This document shows positions 7,593-16,417 of a stretch of 43,931 nt of DNA, piece by piece; within the stretch, counting starts at the first letter, position 1; each line of letters begins with the position of its first letter. The DNA is taken from NCBI RefSeq assembly GCF_002802985.1, contig NZ_NVPT01000018.1, forward strand, positions 1 through 43,931. The letters are read 5' to 3'. Both the position numbers and the translations under genes were made by a program. This DNA comes from Geodermatophilus chilensis (GTDB taxonomy: Bacteria; Actinomycetota; Actinomycetes; Mycobacteriales; Geodermatophilaceae). The notes beneath the pieces were generated by a model, which was not told the origin of the DNA, made no database searches, and saw only the letters and a program-made list of their open reading frames with translations.

Positions 7593-8573
7593 ATGCAGAC
7601 GCGCTTCACCGAGCTGGTCGGCTGCTCCGTGTCCGTCCAGCAGGCTCCGATGGGGACGATCTCCTCGCCGGACCTCGCCGTGGCGGTCGCCGATGCCGGT
7701 GGGGTCGGCACGGTCACCGCGCTGGGCCTTGCTCCGGAGGCCCTGGTCCGGCGCCTGGACGAGATGCGCCGGCGCACGTCCGGCGTGCTGTCGGCCAACG
7801 TCGTCAGCGAGGAGGTCGGCGAGCAGCTGGTCGTCGACGTCGCCGAGCGGGTGCGGCTGGTCGACTTCTTCTGGTTCGACCCGTCGCCGCGGATCGTGGA
7901 GCTCGTCCACCGGTCCGGGGCGCTCGTGGGGTGGCAGGTCGGCTCGGTCGCGGAGGCGCGCGCCGCGGAGGACGCCGGCTGCGACGTCGTCACGGTCCAA
8001 GGAGTCGAGGCCGGTGGCCACGTCCGGGGCTCCACGCCACTGCGCCGCCTGCTCCCAGAGGTGCTCGACGCGGTCGACGTCCCCGTGCTGGCGGCCGGCG
8101 GCATCACGGACGGACGGTCCTTCGCCGAGGTGCTGGCGGCCGGTGCGGCCGGTGCCCGCATCGGCACCCGGTTCATCGCGACCGTCGAGTCCGGCGCGCA
8201 CCCGGCGTACAAGCAGGCCGTCGTCGACGCTGCCGGTGACGCCACGGTCATCACCGACGCCTTCGCCGACTGTCCCCTCTGCGCCACCAGCCCACGGGCC
8301 CGGGTGCTGCGGGCTGCGGTGGAGAGGGTCGCCGAGCTGGACGACGACGTGGTCGGGACGGCGACCATGGGCGGTACGCAGGTCCCCGTGCCGCGCGGGT
8401 CCGGCGTCCCGCCCGTTGCCGGTGCCGAGGGCCACCTGGACGCGATGGCCATGTACGCCGGGGCCGCCGTCGGCTCGGTGACCGACATCCGTCCGGCCGC
8501 CGAGGTCATCGCCGAGCTGGTGGCGGAGCTCGAGCGGCGTCTGCCCGCCGCACGCCGGAGCGGCGTCCGCTGA
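7593..8573 (+). CDS. Nitronate monooxygenase / 2-nitropropane dioxygenase-like FMN enzyme
   Basis: A 326-residue TIM-barrel flavoenzyme. It begins with FTELVGCSVSVQQAPMG, has DVVTVQGVEAGGHVRG (the EAGGH segment of the family), then PVLAAGGITDGRSFAEVL for FMN phosphate binding, and GAAGARIGTRFIAT. Members oxidise alkyl nitronates or related compounds using FMN; the substrate here is unknown. ATG 7593 has a clear ribosome binding site (GAGGGGAGG, 7579-7587). The gene stands alone and is followed by a strong hairpin at 8607-8632. Confidence 0.85.
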   Translation: MQTRFTELVGCSVSVQQAPMGTISSPDLAVAVADAGGVGTVTALGLAPEALVRRLDEMRRRTSGVLSANVVSEEVGEQLVVDVAERVRLVDFFWFDPSPRIVELVHRSGALVGWQVGSVAEARAAEDAGCDVVTVQGVEAGGHVRGSTPLRRLLPEVLDAVDVPVLAAGGITDGRSFAEVLAAGAAGARIGTRFIATVESGAHPAYKQAVVDAAGDATVITDAFADCPLCATSPRARVLRAAVERVAELDDDVVGTATMGGTQVPVPRGSGVPPVAGAEGHLDAMAMYAGAAVGSVTDIRPAAEVIAELVAELERRLPAARRSGVR

Positions 8574-8606
8574 GCGCCGGGCCGGTGCACCTCCGTGGGC
8601 AATCGT

Positions 8607-8632
8607 GCTCTGCCCACCGTGGTGGGCAGAGC
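8607..8632 (+). terminator. Hairpin terminator after the nitronate monooxygenase gene
   Basis: A perfect 12-bp stem, GCTCTGCCCACC paired with GGTGGGCAGAGC, separated by 2 nt, lies 34 bp after the stop. There is no T run, as is usual for high-GC actinobacterial terminators. Its TGCCCAC core recurs in the hairpins near 24533 and 35290-35445. Confidence 0.7.
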
Positions 8633-8720
8633 AGGAGTTCCCCGGGACGACCCCGGGGCCGGAGAGCCTGCGGGACGTCAGACCGCCCTCGGGACAGCGC
8701 CTCGTCGGCTGATCGGCTGC

Positions 8721-8912
8721 TCGCGTCGGAGGGCCGCAGTAGCGTCTGTCGGCGAGCCGAAGAGCAAGAAGCGAACCGAGCGCCGCCGTCCGGCTCAGCG
8801 CCGGACGTCGCCCGAGACGGAGCTGATGGACGCTCTGGCCGCCGGGGTCGACAGCCCCACCCCCAGTCCGCTGCTCGGCGTCGTCGGCCTGCTGCTCAGT
8901 GTGGCCGCGGGC
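8721..8912 (+). pseudogene. 5' fragment (promoter plus N-terminus) of the 13492 gene family
   Basis: These 192 bases match 13458-13650 almost base for base, including the TAGCGT box and the first ~53 codons (RRTSPETELMDALAAGVD). A 1-nt deletion has removed the T of the start codon (ATG became AG at 8755-8756). Homology stops at 8912, 18 bases before the stop codon of the convergent HEPN gene. It is a dead fragment. Between 8633 and 8720 I see nothing coding. Confidence 0.8.
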
Positions 8913-8929
8913 AGCAGCCGGCCCATCGG

Positions 8930-9382
8930 TCAGACGACGGTCTGGACTCGACTACGGCCGGCCCGGAACAGTGTCGTGGCCGCGTCAGCGGCGGCGGTAG
9001 CCGCCGCCGTGGTGATCGGCTGGGCGTTGTAGCGCTGCCTGTTGCGGTCGCGACGCATCCGGTCGTAGTGCTGGGACGCGGCGTTCTCCGGCGGGGAGTC
9101 GAAGATGGCAGCCAGGAATCGGCCGAGGGCGTCGTGCTGGCCGGGGCCGTGTCTGGTGCGGCAGCCGTACGCCGCGAGCATGGCCTCGCCGACGTCGTGC
9201 GCGGCGTCATAGGCGAGGTTGTACGTGTTCTGCGCATGGGTGACGTTCGGCAGGTCGCTCAGCGCCGTCTCGGCCTGACTCAGGAACGCCGCGCAGCGCT
9301 GTTCGTCGACCGGGACCCGCTCGAGCCGGCGCGCCGCCACGAGCGCCTCGACGGCGCGCTGCTGCGCGGTCGTCAGGAGCAT
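8930..9382 (-). CDS. HEPN-domain protein, probable toxin of MNT/HEPN module 2
   Basis: A 150-residue helical protein resembling the SAV_6107-type HEPN family. It has NTYNLAYDAAHDVGEAMLAA in the centre and RRDRNRQRYNA near the C-terminus, where an RN..Y pattern replaces the canonical Rx4-6H. ATG 9382 overlaps the stop of the upstream MNT gene (TGATG), indicating coupled translation; in-frame GTGs at 9385 and 9391 are alternatives. By gene order it is the HEPN partner of the nucleotidyltransferase. RNase activity is uncertain because the canonical histidine is not evident. Confidence 0.7.
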   Translation of the reverse strand: MLLTTAQQRAVEALVAARRLERVPVDEQRCAAFLSQAETALSDLPNVTHAQNTYNLAYDAAHDVGEAMLAAYGCRTRHGPGQHDALGRFLAAIFDSPPENAASQHYDRMRRDRNRQRYNAQPITTAAATAAADAATTLFRAGRSRVQTVV

Positions 9383-9969
9383 CACTGCCACGGCAGGTCT
9401 CCGATAATCGGCACGGTCGCGCTGCGTCGGACCTGGGCGAGGAACCCGCTGTGCTCCTGCATCTCCTCGGGGGTCATGATCGTCGCGTTGACCTCACGGC
9501 CGACCTGGTCACCGACCCGCTGGCATGCCTCGTAGACCGCCATCGGATCGGGGGTGCCCACCACCATGACGTCGATGTCGTTGGGTGCCTCACCGGGCTC
9601 GGCGCGCATCCGGGCGGCGAACGAGCCGTACAGGAACGCGGCCTGGACGCCGTCGATGTCGCGCAGCTCGGCGGCCAGCAGCGGGACCGGCCCCGCAGAG
9701 ACCAGCAGCAGGTCTCGGACCGGCTGGGTCAGCGGGGACTCCGGGTTGGGCCGGACGAGCCGGGCCTGACCGACCCGCCGCTCGATGAGCAGCCCCGCCT
9801 CGAGCAGTCGGCGCACTTCCCGATGCACCGTGCCGTAGGCCAACCCAGCCCTGGTGGCGAGTTCGTTCAGGTTGAGCTCGTCCGCCCCGGACAAGAACAG
9901 CTCGGCCAGCAGGCGGGCCTGTCCGTCCGAGCGGAACAGGGGTGCCACGAGCGGCGGCGCAGTTCTCAC
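9382..9969 (-). CDS. Winged-helix plus MNT nucleotidyltransferase, probable antitoxin/autoregulator
   Basis: About 195 residues. The N-terminal third is a winged helix (ELNLNELATRAGLAYGTVHR, then EVRRLLEAGLL). The rest is an MNT-type nucleotidyltransferase with FLYGSFAARM followed after 14 residues by DID. The HTH fusion distinguishes it from the simple MntA at 3161 and suggests that the antitoxin also represses its own operon; a palindromic AT-rich site lies just upstream at 9984-10003. GTG 9969 is chosen because the extra N-terminus from TTG 10005 (ISLSLIVASII) would be read from the operator itself. Confidence 0.75.
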   Translation of the reverse strand: MRTAPPLVAPLFRSDGQARLLAELFLSGADELNLNELATRAGLAYGTVHREVRRLLEAGLLIERRVGQARLVRPNPESPLTQPVRDLLLVSAGPVPLLAAELRDIDGVQAAFLYGSFAARMRAEPGEAPNDIDVMVVGTPDPMAVYEACQRVGDQVGREVNATIMTPEEMQEHSGFLAQVRRSATVPIIGDLPWQ

Positions 9970-9983
9970 AATGATGGAGGCTA

Positions 9984-10003
9984 CTATCAAAGATAGAGAT
10001 ATC
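9984..10003. promoter_or_regulatory. Palindromic operator upstream of HTH-MNT module 2
   Basis: CTATC-AAA-GATAG (9984-9996) is a perfect inverted repeat, followed directly by the palindrome GATATC (9998-10003). This 20-bp AT-rich island sits in GC-rich DNA 15-35 bp upstream of GTG 9969. The position over the expected promoter and the HTH domain of the first gene suggest autorepression. Confidence 0.5.
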
Positions 10004-10069
10004 AAGTGGAGGTCGGTCCTCGGCCGGAAGCGAGCTCCATGTCCTCCGACACCACTACCCGGTCGGAGT

Positions 10070-13000
10070 TCAGGCGAACAGTCCGCGGATGTCCTCGGCC
10101 GTCAGGGCACCGGACAGGGCGCCGCCGTCGTCGTCCAGCACGCGGGCGAACAGGTCCCGCTTGCGCTCCTGCAGGGCCAGGACCTTCTGTTCGATGGTGC
10201 CCGCGGCCACCAGCCGGTACACCATCACCGTCTTGTCCTGGCCGATCCGGTGCGCCCGGTCGACCGCCTGCGCCTCCACCGCCGGGTTCCACCACGGGTC
10301 CAGCACGAACACGTAGTCGGCCTCGGTCAGGTTGAGCCCAAACCCGCCGGCCTTGAGGCTGATCAGGAAGACCGGGGCGCGCCCGCTGCGGAACTTGTCG
10401 ATCCGCCGCTGCCGGTCCCGCGTGCGCCCGTCAAGGTAGGCGTACGGCAGCCCTGCGGCGTCCAGCCGCTGGCGGACCGTGCCGAGGAAGCCGGTGAACG
10501 AGCTGAACACCAGCGCGCGGTGCCCTTCGGCGACCACCTCCTGCAAGTGCTCCAGAAAGGCGTCCGCCTTGCTCGACCGGATCCCGGCGTAGGCCTCGTC
10601 CACCAGCGACGCGTCCAGGGCCAGCTGCCGCAGCAGGGTCAGCGACCGGAAGATGGTGAACCGGTTGCGCTGGAGGTCGTCGACGAGGCCGAGCACCTTG
10701 CGCCGCTCCCGCTGCAGGTGGGTGTCGTAGACCTTGCGGTGTCTCGGGTTGAGCGCCACCTCGAGCACCTGTTCCTGCTTGGGCGGCAGCTCGGCGGCGA
10801 CCTGCTCCTTGGTGCGGCGGCGCATGAGCGGCCGGATCCGGCGGCGCAGCGCGGCCAGCACGTCGGCGTCCCCGCCCTTCTCGATCGGCGTCCGGTAGTG
10901 CTCGGTGAACTTCTGCGGGCTCGGGAAGAGCCCGGGCGCCACGATCGACAGCATCGACCACAGGTCCATCAGGTCGTTCTCCACCGGGGTGCCGGTGATG
11001 GCGAGCTTGAACCGGGCCGGCAGCCGCCGCGCGGCGGCGTAGGTCTTGGCTGCGTGGTTCTTCACGAACTGCGCCTCGTCGAGCACCAGCCCGCTCCACG
11101 GCAGCTCGCAGTAGTCGTCCTCGCCGAGACGCAGCAGCGTGTACGAGGTGATCACCAGGTCGGCACCGCCGACCGCCTCGGCCAGCGGCATGCCGAGCTT
11201 GCGGCCGGTGGCCTCGATGGTCCGGACGACGAGGCCGGGCGCGAACCGCGCCGCCTCGCGCGCCCAGTTCGACACCACGCTGGTCGGGGCCACCACGAGC
11301 ACCGGCGCGGTCAGCTCGCCGGCCTCCTTCGCCCGGCACACCAGCGCCAGCGCCTGCAGCGTCTTGCCCAGACCCATGTCGTCGGCGAGCACGCCGCCGA
11401 GCCCGGCGTCCCACAGCACCGAGAGCCACTGGTAGCCCTGCAGCTGGTAGGGGCGCAGCTGCGCGGCCAGCCCTTCGGGCGCCACCGGCGGGACGGCGTC
11501 GTCGACGTCGAGCAGGGCCCGGACGTCCCGCGCCCACCGCTCGCTCTGCTCGGCCACCACCCCGAGCTCCACGAGCTCGTCCCACAGCCCGGCCTGGTAG
11601 CGGCTGATCCGCAGGCCCGGCCGCTCGGCGTCCTGCAGCGCCCGCGCCTCGTCGATCAGCCGGCGCAGGCGGTCGAACTCCGGACGGCGGATGTCGAACC
11701 ACGTCCCGCTGGGCAGCACCAGGTGCGAGTCGCCGGCGGCCAGCGCGGTGAACAGCAGCGCGAACGGGATGTCCTCGCCGTCCACCGTGACCGTGACGCC
11801 GAGGTCGAACCAGTCGGCGTCCGGCCCGTCCGTGGCGGAGACCCGCACGACCGGGGCCGCGTCGGTGTGCCGGTAGTCCGCGGGCTCCCCGGTCACCTCC
11901 ACCAGCACGCCGGCGTCCGCCAGCCGGGGCAGCACCTCGGTCGTGAGGACGACGGTGTCCATACCGGACAGCACCGCGGTCGGCGCCAGCCGCCGCTCCG
12001 GGCCGTTCTGCCAGAGCCGGGCCAACCGGTCCGTCGGCAGCGGCAGGGACCGCACCAGCCGCTCCTCGGCGGCGACGTCGCGGCCGGCGTCCGGGGCGGC
12101 GCCGTCCTCTCCTGCCAGCGGCAGCCGGCGGACGTCCTCGCCAGTGCGGTACTGCACCGACCAGGTGAGCCGCGCCCGGTGGTCCCCGGCGTGGTCGACC
12201 TGCAGGCACAGCCGCGGAGGGAGCACCTCCGGCAGCTCCACCGACCCGTCGGAGGAGCGGACCGGCAGTGCGCGGTGCAGTGCCGGGTAGAACCCGGTCA
12301 GGAAGCGCGCGCGGTCGCCCGCGGGCACGCGCAGGGACCCGGCGGTGAGCAGCTTCTCCACACGCCGGGGGACCGGCTGCACGGGCACGAGCAGCAGCCC
12401 CCGCTCCGGCACGAGGTCCGGGGGCAGCGCCGGGTCGCCGGGGAGCAGCACGGCGCCGTGCGGCGGGCTGCCGAGCAGGCCCACCGCCGCGGCGGGGACG
12501 CAGACGCCGGAGCCCAGGTCGACCACCGGCTCGATGCGCAGATCGGGGTCGGCATCGGGACCGGCATCGGGATCGCCGTCCCGGCGCAGGTCCACGGCGA
12601 GCGACACCGGCTCCGGGGCCACCCGTACGGGGCCGCCGCGGGTGGTCACAAGGGTCACCCCCTCGTCCACCACCTGCTGCAGGGCCGGCCACAGCGCGGG
12701 GCCGAACTCCTCGAGCCGCACCGGCGCGTCCCCGTAGCCGTAGCCGTAGTACCCGGGGCCGTCGTCGGCCGCCTGGTGGGTGCGGTGCAGTGCGCGCAGC
12801 GCGGCGGCGTGCGCCGGATCGCGCTGCGCGTGGTAGTCGTACTGCAGGTCGCGCCAGGACACCCCGGAGCGGATCCAGCGGCCCTTCGCGCCCGGCACGA
12901 CCGGGCGCAGCCGCACCGACACCCCGGACGCGGCGGCGCGGCGGTTCGCCGCGTTCTCGACGTCGAACTGCAGTCCGATGGGGGTGCCCGTGCCGGAGCC

Positions 13001-13405
13001 GGACGGCGCCGCGGGGACCAGGTCGGCGAGCGCCGTCTCCCAGTCCGGAGCGCGGGCAGCTCCCGTCGGCGGCGCGTCGTCCAGGAACTCCCGGCCGGTG
13101 ATCAGGACGGCGGCGACGTGCTTGCAGTCCGCGCCGACCGGGCAGCTGCACTCCCCCCACCAGCGGGCGCTCTCGGCGTCGTAGGCGACGATGGTCTCGT
13201 ACCGGCGTCCCCCGCTACCGATCACCGTGGCGTCGAACTGGCCGAGCGTGCGGGAGCAGGCGATGTCCGAGACGCGGCCCTCGCCCGCGTAGGCCGCGCC
13301 GCGGCGGAAGGCGTCATGGCCGACCGAACGGCGGATGACGGAGTCGGTGAGCGTCGGCTGCAGCTCGTCCAGCACCCGTCCGAGGCTAACCGCGGCCAGT
13401 GTCAC
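10070..13405 (-). CDS. SWIM zinc finger plus SNF2-family helicase
   Basis: An 1111-residue DNA-dependent ATPase. A SWIM zinc-binding motif lies near residues 85-97 (CSCPVGADCKHVA). A long middle region of unknown fold follows, and then the SNF2 core: Walker A DDMGLGKTLQAL (~675), Walker B LVLDEAQFVKNH (~775), and motifs V-VI in the C-terminal RecA domain, including DPWWNPAVEAQAVDRAHRIGQ with its arginine finger (~1045-1060). Such proteins translocate on double-stranded DNA; the role of this subfamily in bacteria is not well defined. GTG 13405 is 86 bp from the divergent gene at 13492, so the two share a promoter region. The catalytic motifs are all intact. Confidence 0.9.
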   Translation of the reverse strand: MTLAAVSLGRVLDELQPTLTDSVIRRSVGHDAFRRGAAYAGEGRVSDIACSRTLGQFDATVIGSGGRRYETIVAYDAESARWWGECSCPVGADCKHVAAVLITGREFLDDAPPTGAARAPDWETALADLVPAAPSGSGTGTPIGLQFDVENAANRRAAASGVSVRLRPVVPGAKGRWIRSGVSWRDLQYDYHAQRDPAHAAALRALHRTHQAADDGPGYYGYGYGDAPVRLEEFGPALWPALQQVVDEGVTLVTTRGGPVRVAPEPVSLAVDLRRDGDPDAGPDADPDLRIEPVVDLGSGVCVPAAAVGLLGSPPHGAVLLPGDPALPPDLVPERGLLLVPVQPVPRRVEKLLTAGSLRVPAGDRARFLTGFYPALHRALPVRSSDGSVELPEVLPPRLCLQVDHAGDHRARLTWSVQYRTGEDVRRLPLAGEDGAAPDAGRDVAAEERLVRSLPLPTDRLARLWQNGPERRLAPTAVLSGMDTVVLTTEVLPRLADAGVLVEVTGEPADYRHTDAAPVVRVSATDGPDADWFDLGVTVTVDGEDIPFALLFTALAAGDSHLVLPSGTWFDIRRPEFDRLRRLIDEARALQDAERPGLRISRYQAGLWDELVELGVVAEQSERWARDVRALLDVDDAVPPVAPEGLAAQLRPYQLQGYQWLSVLWDAGLGGVLADDMGLGKTLQALALVCRAKEAGELTAPVLVVAPTSVVSNWAREAARFAPGLVVRTIEATGRKLGMPLAEAVGGADLVITSYTLLRLGEDDYCELPWSGLVLDEAQFVKNHAAKTYAAARRLPARFKLAITGTPVENDLMDLWSMLSIVAPGLFPSPQKFTEHYRTPIEKGGDADVLAALRRRIRPLMRRRTKEQVAAELPPKQEQVLEVALNPRHRKVYDTHLQRERRKVLGLVDDLQRNRFTIFRSLTLLRQLALDASLVDEAYAGIRSSKADAFLEHLQEVVAEGHRALVFSSFTGFLGTVRQRLDAAGLPYAYLDGRTRDRQRRIDKFRSGRAPVFLISLKAGGFGLNLTEADYVFVLDPWWNPAVEAQAVDRAHRIGQDKTVMVYRLVAAGTIEQKVLALQERKRDLFARVLDDDGGALSGALTAEDIRGLFA

Positions 13406-13476
13406 GGGAACCGTTCGTCCACAGCCGGCCGGGCGGCGTTCGTGCCGGCAGAGCCGATCGCGTCGGAGGGCCGCAG

Positions 13477-13482
13477 TAGCGT
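13477..13482 (+). promoter_or_regulatory. -10 box TAGCGT upstream of the 13492 gene
   Basis: TAGCGT stands 9 nt before ATG 13492 and was duplicated intact in the fragment at 8721-8912. The short distance implies a very short or absent leader. Confidence 0.4.
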
Positions 13483-13491
13483 CTGCCGGCG

Positions 13492-14586
13492 ATGCCGAAG
13501 AGCAAGAAGCGAGCCAACCGCCGCCGTCCGGGTCAGCGCCGGACGTCGCCCGAGACGGAGCTGATGGACGCCCTGGCCGCCGGGGTCGACAGCCCCACTC
13601 CCGGTCCGCTGCTCGGCGTCGTGGGTCTGCTGCTCGGTGTGGCCGCGGGCGGCGACGACCCGGCCGCCTCCCTCGACGACCTCGTCCGCAGCTTCTCCGC
13701 GGTGGACCGGGCCGAGACGTCGGCCGCCCTGCTCGCGATCGCCACGCTGACCGTCGAGGCCGACCTGCGGCGACGGGTGCGCCGCGAGATCGCCGAACGC
13801 GGGCACGTGCTCCCCCGCTGGCTCGCCGAGCTCGACCGCACCGAGCCGGTCGACCGGGCGGTCGAGATCAGCACGGTGTTCCGGGACGACGACGAGGTGC
13901 TCGTCGGGGTCACCGTGCCCGGCGGCCATCCCCTCACCGCCGTCGTGCGCATCGACAACGAGCTCGGCGCCGTCGCGACCGACGGGTACGTCGTGGAGTC
14001 CCCGCTCGCCTCGGTGGTCCCCCTGCTGGTCGAGGAGGACAACCCGGACGTCCGCGTGCGCGACGTCTCCCCCGCCGACGCCCGCGCCCGCATCACCGCG
14101 GCCCTCCAGGAGCTGGACCTCGGTCCCGGGCGGCTCGGCTCCGAGAACTGGGCCGAGTCGCGCCCGCTCGTCGAGTGGATGCTGTCGTTGCTGCCCGAGG
14201 GCGGTCGGGACGACGTGCTGCAGGAGCTGTCGGAGGACGAGCTCGACGAGATCGCCGGCCGCTTCCTCGCCACCGGCGCACCGTGGTCGGGCGACGACCT
14301 GCGTCCGCTGCTCGACGAGGTGCTGGTGGCCGGCTGCGCCAACGGCATCGGTGATCCGCTCGTGTGGAGCCCGCACAACGTGCACCGGCTGCTCGATCCG
14401 CGGCTCCTGCTCCTCTCCCCCGAGACGCTGTATCCCGACCGCGCACCGGACCTGCTCCGCGACCTGATCCGCTTCGGGCACGCCGAGCGTGGCCTCCGGC
14501 AGGAACTCACGGACGACGCGCTGGCTGCCGTTGACGCATCCGCGGGCGCCTTCCTCGCGGCCGTGCGCGAACCGGACGAGGACTGA
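13492..14586 (+). CDS. Conserved protein of unknown function, intact copy of a duplicated family
   Basis: A 364-residue, probably cytoplasmic protein. It has a very basic start (PKSKKRANRRRPGQRR), a segment rich in Asp, Glu and Leu, and a mainly helical C-terminal half with VEWMLSLLPEGGRDDVLQEL. I do not recognise the family. It is divergent from the SWIM/SNF2 helicase, which may hint at a shared process. Its 5' end is duplicated at 8721-8912 and its 3' end at 4006-4128, each beside an MNT/HEPN module, so the family was once present in three or more copies here. Confidence 0.8.
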   Translation: MPKSKKRANRRRPGQRRTSPETELMDALAAGVDSPTPGPLLGVVGLLLGVAAGGDDPAASLDDLVRSFSAVDRAETSAALLAIATLTVEADLRRRVRREIAERGHVLPRWLAELDRTEPVDRAVEISTVFRDDDEVLVGVTVPGGHPLTAVVRIDNELGAVATDGYVVESPLASVVPLLVEEDNPDVRVRDVSPADARARITAALQELDLGPGRLGSENWAESRPLVEWMLSLLPEGGRDDVLQELSEDELDEIAGRFLATGAPWSGDDLRPLLDEVLVAGCANGIGDPLVWSPHNVHRLLDPRLLLLSPETLYPDRAPDLLRDLIRFGHAERGLRQELTDDALAAVDASAGAFLAAVREPDED

Positions 14587-14630
14587 CCGCGAGCCCTCGC
14601 TGAGCTGCGAGAACTGTCAGTGCTGCTCGC

Positions 14631-14636
14631 TACGGT
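14631..14636 (+). promoter_or_regulatory. -10 box TACGGT of a leaderless DUF222-HNH transcript
   Basis: TACGGT lies 6 nt before ATG 14643, the same arrangement as in five other genes here, and no ribosome binding site is present. Confidence 0.55.
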
Positions 14637-14642
14637 GCGGGC

Positions 14643-16202
14643 ATGGAGGACGAAGGGGTGCCGCGGCCGCCGGAGGCCGGCGAACCGCTCCCCGTCCTGC
14701 CCTCGGAGGTGGTCTCGCCGCAGATCGGTGAGTTCGAGCTGGTCTGTGACATCTGGTCGGCCGATGCGCACATGGCCCGCGAGCACGCCCGTCAGGCGGC
14801 GACCATCGCCGAGCTGGCGCGCAGGCGCTCGGCCGAGCGGGACACCGCCTTCGGCGCCCGGGGCGGGCCCGGACCGGACTCCCGGGCGATGCGCCCGGCC
14901 GCACTCGCCGGCGTCTCCGACGACTTCGTCTCCGAGCTCGCGCTCATCCGCCACTGTTCGGAAGCCGAGGCCGGCCGGCTGGCGGCCGAGTCGCTGCTGC
15001 TCACCACCAAGCTGGCCGCGACCTGGTCGGAGCTCTACGCCGGGCGGCTGACGGTGCGCAAGGCGCGGATCCTGCTCGATCTGCTCGGCGACGCCGACGA
15101 CGGCGTCGCCGCCGGGGTGCAGGCCCGGGTGCTCCCGGGTGCCGAGAACTGCCCGCCGGGCCGGCTCGGCGACCGGGCCCGCTACCATCTGTACCGGCTG
15201 GACGCCGACGCCAAGGAGCGCCGCCGGAAGGAGGCCGAGTGCAAGGCCGACGTGCACGTCGAGCGCACCGCTGACGACCTGGGCCGGCTGGTCGTGGAGG
15301 GGCCGCTGCCGGCCGTGCACGCGGCTCGTGACGCGGTCGACCAGTACGCGCGGTCGATGCGCGCCGACGGCGACGACCGCCCGATCGGCGTGCTGCGCTC
15401 CACCGCCGCCCTGGACCTGATCCTGCGGCCCTGGAACACCAGCCGCCCGCCCGTGACCGCCCATCTCCACATCCATGCCGCACTGCCCTCGCTGCGGGCC
15501 GACGCGTCGGCCGGCGCGGCCCCGGCGGAGATGGACGGGCAGTGGATCTCCGCCGCCCAGTGCCGCGAGCTGCTCCACTCGCTGGACATGCTGAACCTCG
15601 GGTCGGCTCCTGCGGGCGGGTCGGTCCACGTCGCGATCGACGATCCCGCCACTGGCGAGACCATCGCCGTGGCCACCCGAGCCGAGCTCCGCCGCGCCGC
15701 CGGCCGGGGACGCCGCATCCGCCGCCGCGGCCGAGAGAAGAGCAGCCGCGCCGCCGTGGGCACCGAGCGCGACGCCGGCGCAGCAGGCGGGACGCCCCCG
15801 GCCGGCGGGACAGGTGACGGACCCGGCCTGCGCCCTCCGCCGCCAACCGGCAGGTACCGGCCCACCGCCGCCCAGCGCCGCCTCGTCACGGCCCGCGACA
15901 GGCACTGCCGCATGCCCGGTTGCCGCCGCCGTCCCGGCCGCTACGACATCGACCACGGGCAGGCGTTCGCCGCCGGCGGTCCCACCGCCTGCTGGAACCT
16001 CTGTTGCCTCTGCCGACGGCACCACCGAATCAAGACCTTCGCCCGCGGATGGTCCTTCACCCTGCTCCCCGACGGCCGGCTCGTCGTCAGCACCCCGTCG
16101 GGGGTCTCCCGGACAACCCGCCCGTCCGGCTGGTGCCACGATCCCGAACCCGACCCGCCCTGGCTCGACGACCTCTCCCCACCTGATCCGCTCCGCATGT
16201 GA
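14643..16202 (+). CDS. DUF222 / HNH endonuclease domain protein (13E12-repeat type), copy 1
   Basis: A 519-residue protein with an N-terminal DUF222 domain and a C-terminal HNH nuclease motif: CRMPGCRRRPGRYDIDHGQA followed by NLCCLCRRHHRIK. It contains the DH and HH pairs and the Cys residues that bind zinc. The family is present in many copies in actinobacterial genomes and its function is unknown. The ATG has TACGGT 6 nt upstream. A second copy is at 42281-43813, with the same domain order and the shared tail CCLCR.HHR.KT.ARGW.F. Together they provide homology for recombination. Confidence 0.88.
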   Translation: MEDEGVPRPPEAGEPLPVLPSEVVSPQIGEFELVCDIWSADAHMAREHARQAATIAELARRRSAERDTAFGARGGPGPDSRAMRPAALAGVSDDFVSELALIRHCSEAEAGRLAAESLLLTTKLAATWSELYAGRLTVRKARILLDLLGDADDGVAAGVQARVLPGAENCPPGRLGDRARYHLYRLDADAKERRRKEAECKADVHVERTADDLGRLVVEGPLPAVHAARDAVDQYARSMRADGDDRPIGVLRSTAALDLILRPWNTSRPPVTAHLHIHAALPSLRADASAGAAPAEMDGQWISAAQCRELLHSLDMLNLGSAPAGGSVHVAIDDPATGETIAVATRAELRRAAGRGRRIRRRGREKSSRAAVGTERDAGAAGGTPPAGGTGDGPGLRPPPPTGRYRPTAAQRRLVTARDRHCRMPGCRRRPGRYDIDHGQAFAAGGPTACWNLCCLCRRHHRIKTFARGWSFTLLPDGRLVVSTPSGVSRTTRPSGWCHDPEPDPPWLDDLSPPDPLRM

Positions 16203-16373
16203 CCGGCTCATCCACCGCCCGCGACGACCCCGCTCCTGCCGACATGTCGACCTGTCGAGACGCCGCCATGTCCACCGCCGGCGAGGTCCGGGGCGATGGC
16301 CCGCTCACGCCGCTGCGCACCGTGCCCGACAGGGACCGGCCGAAGGCCCGCACGGCCGAGGTCCGGAACGCAG

Positions 16374-16405
16374 AACACCCCGGCGACCGTGGTCGCCGGG
16401 GTGTT
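16374..16405 (-). terminator. Strong hairpin terminator between DUF222-HNH and DUF4407
   Basis: A perfect 15-bp stem (AACACCCCGGCGACC with GGTCGCCGGGGTGTT) and 2-nt spacer sit 12 bp beyond the DUF4407 stop. It can serve both convergent genes. The rest of 16203-16417 holds no gene that I can see. Confidence 0.75.
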
Positions 16406-16417
16406 CGTGCTGGTCCG

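Noticed and set aside
9854-13564. Very long open frame on the strand opposite the SNF2 helicase
   Set aside because: Its predicted protein is Arg/Gly/Pro/His-rich low-complexity sequence with no motifs, as expected for a shadow of a high-GC gene. The helicase frame has all catalytic motifs.
14643-16202. DUF222-HNH genes as active mobile elements
   Set aside because: No terminal repeats, target duplications or transposase found around either copy; treated as ordinary multi-copy genes.
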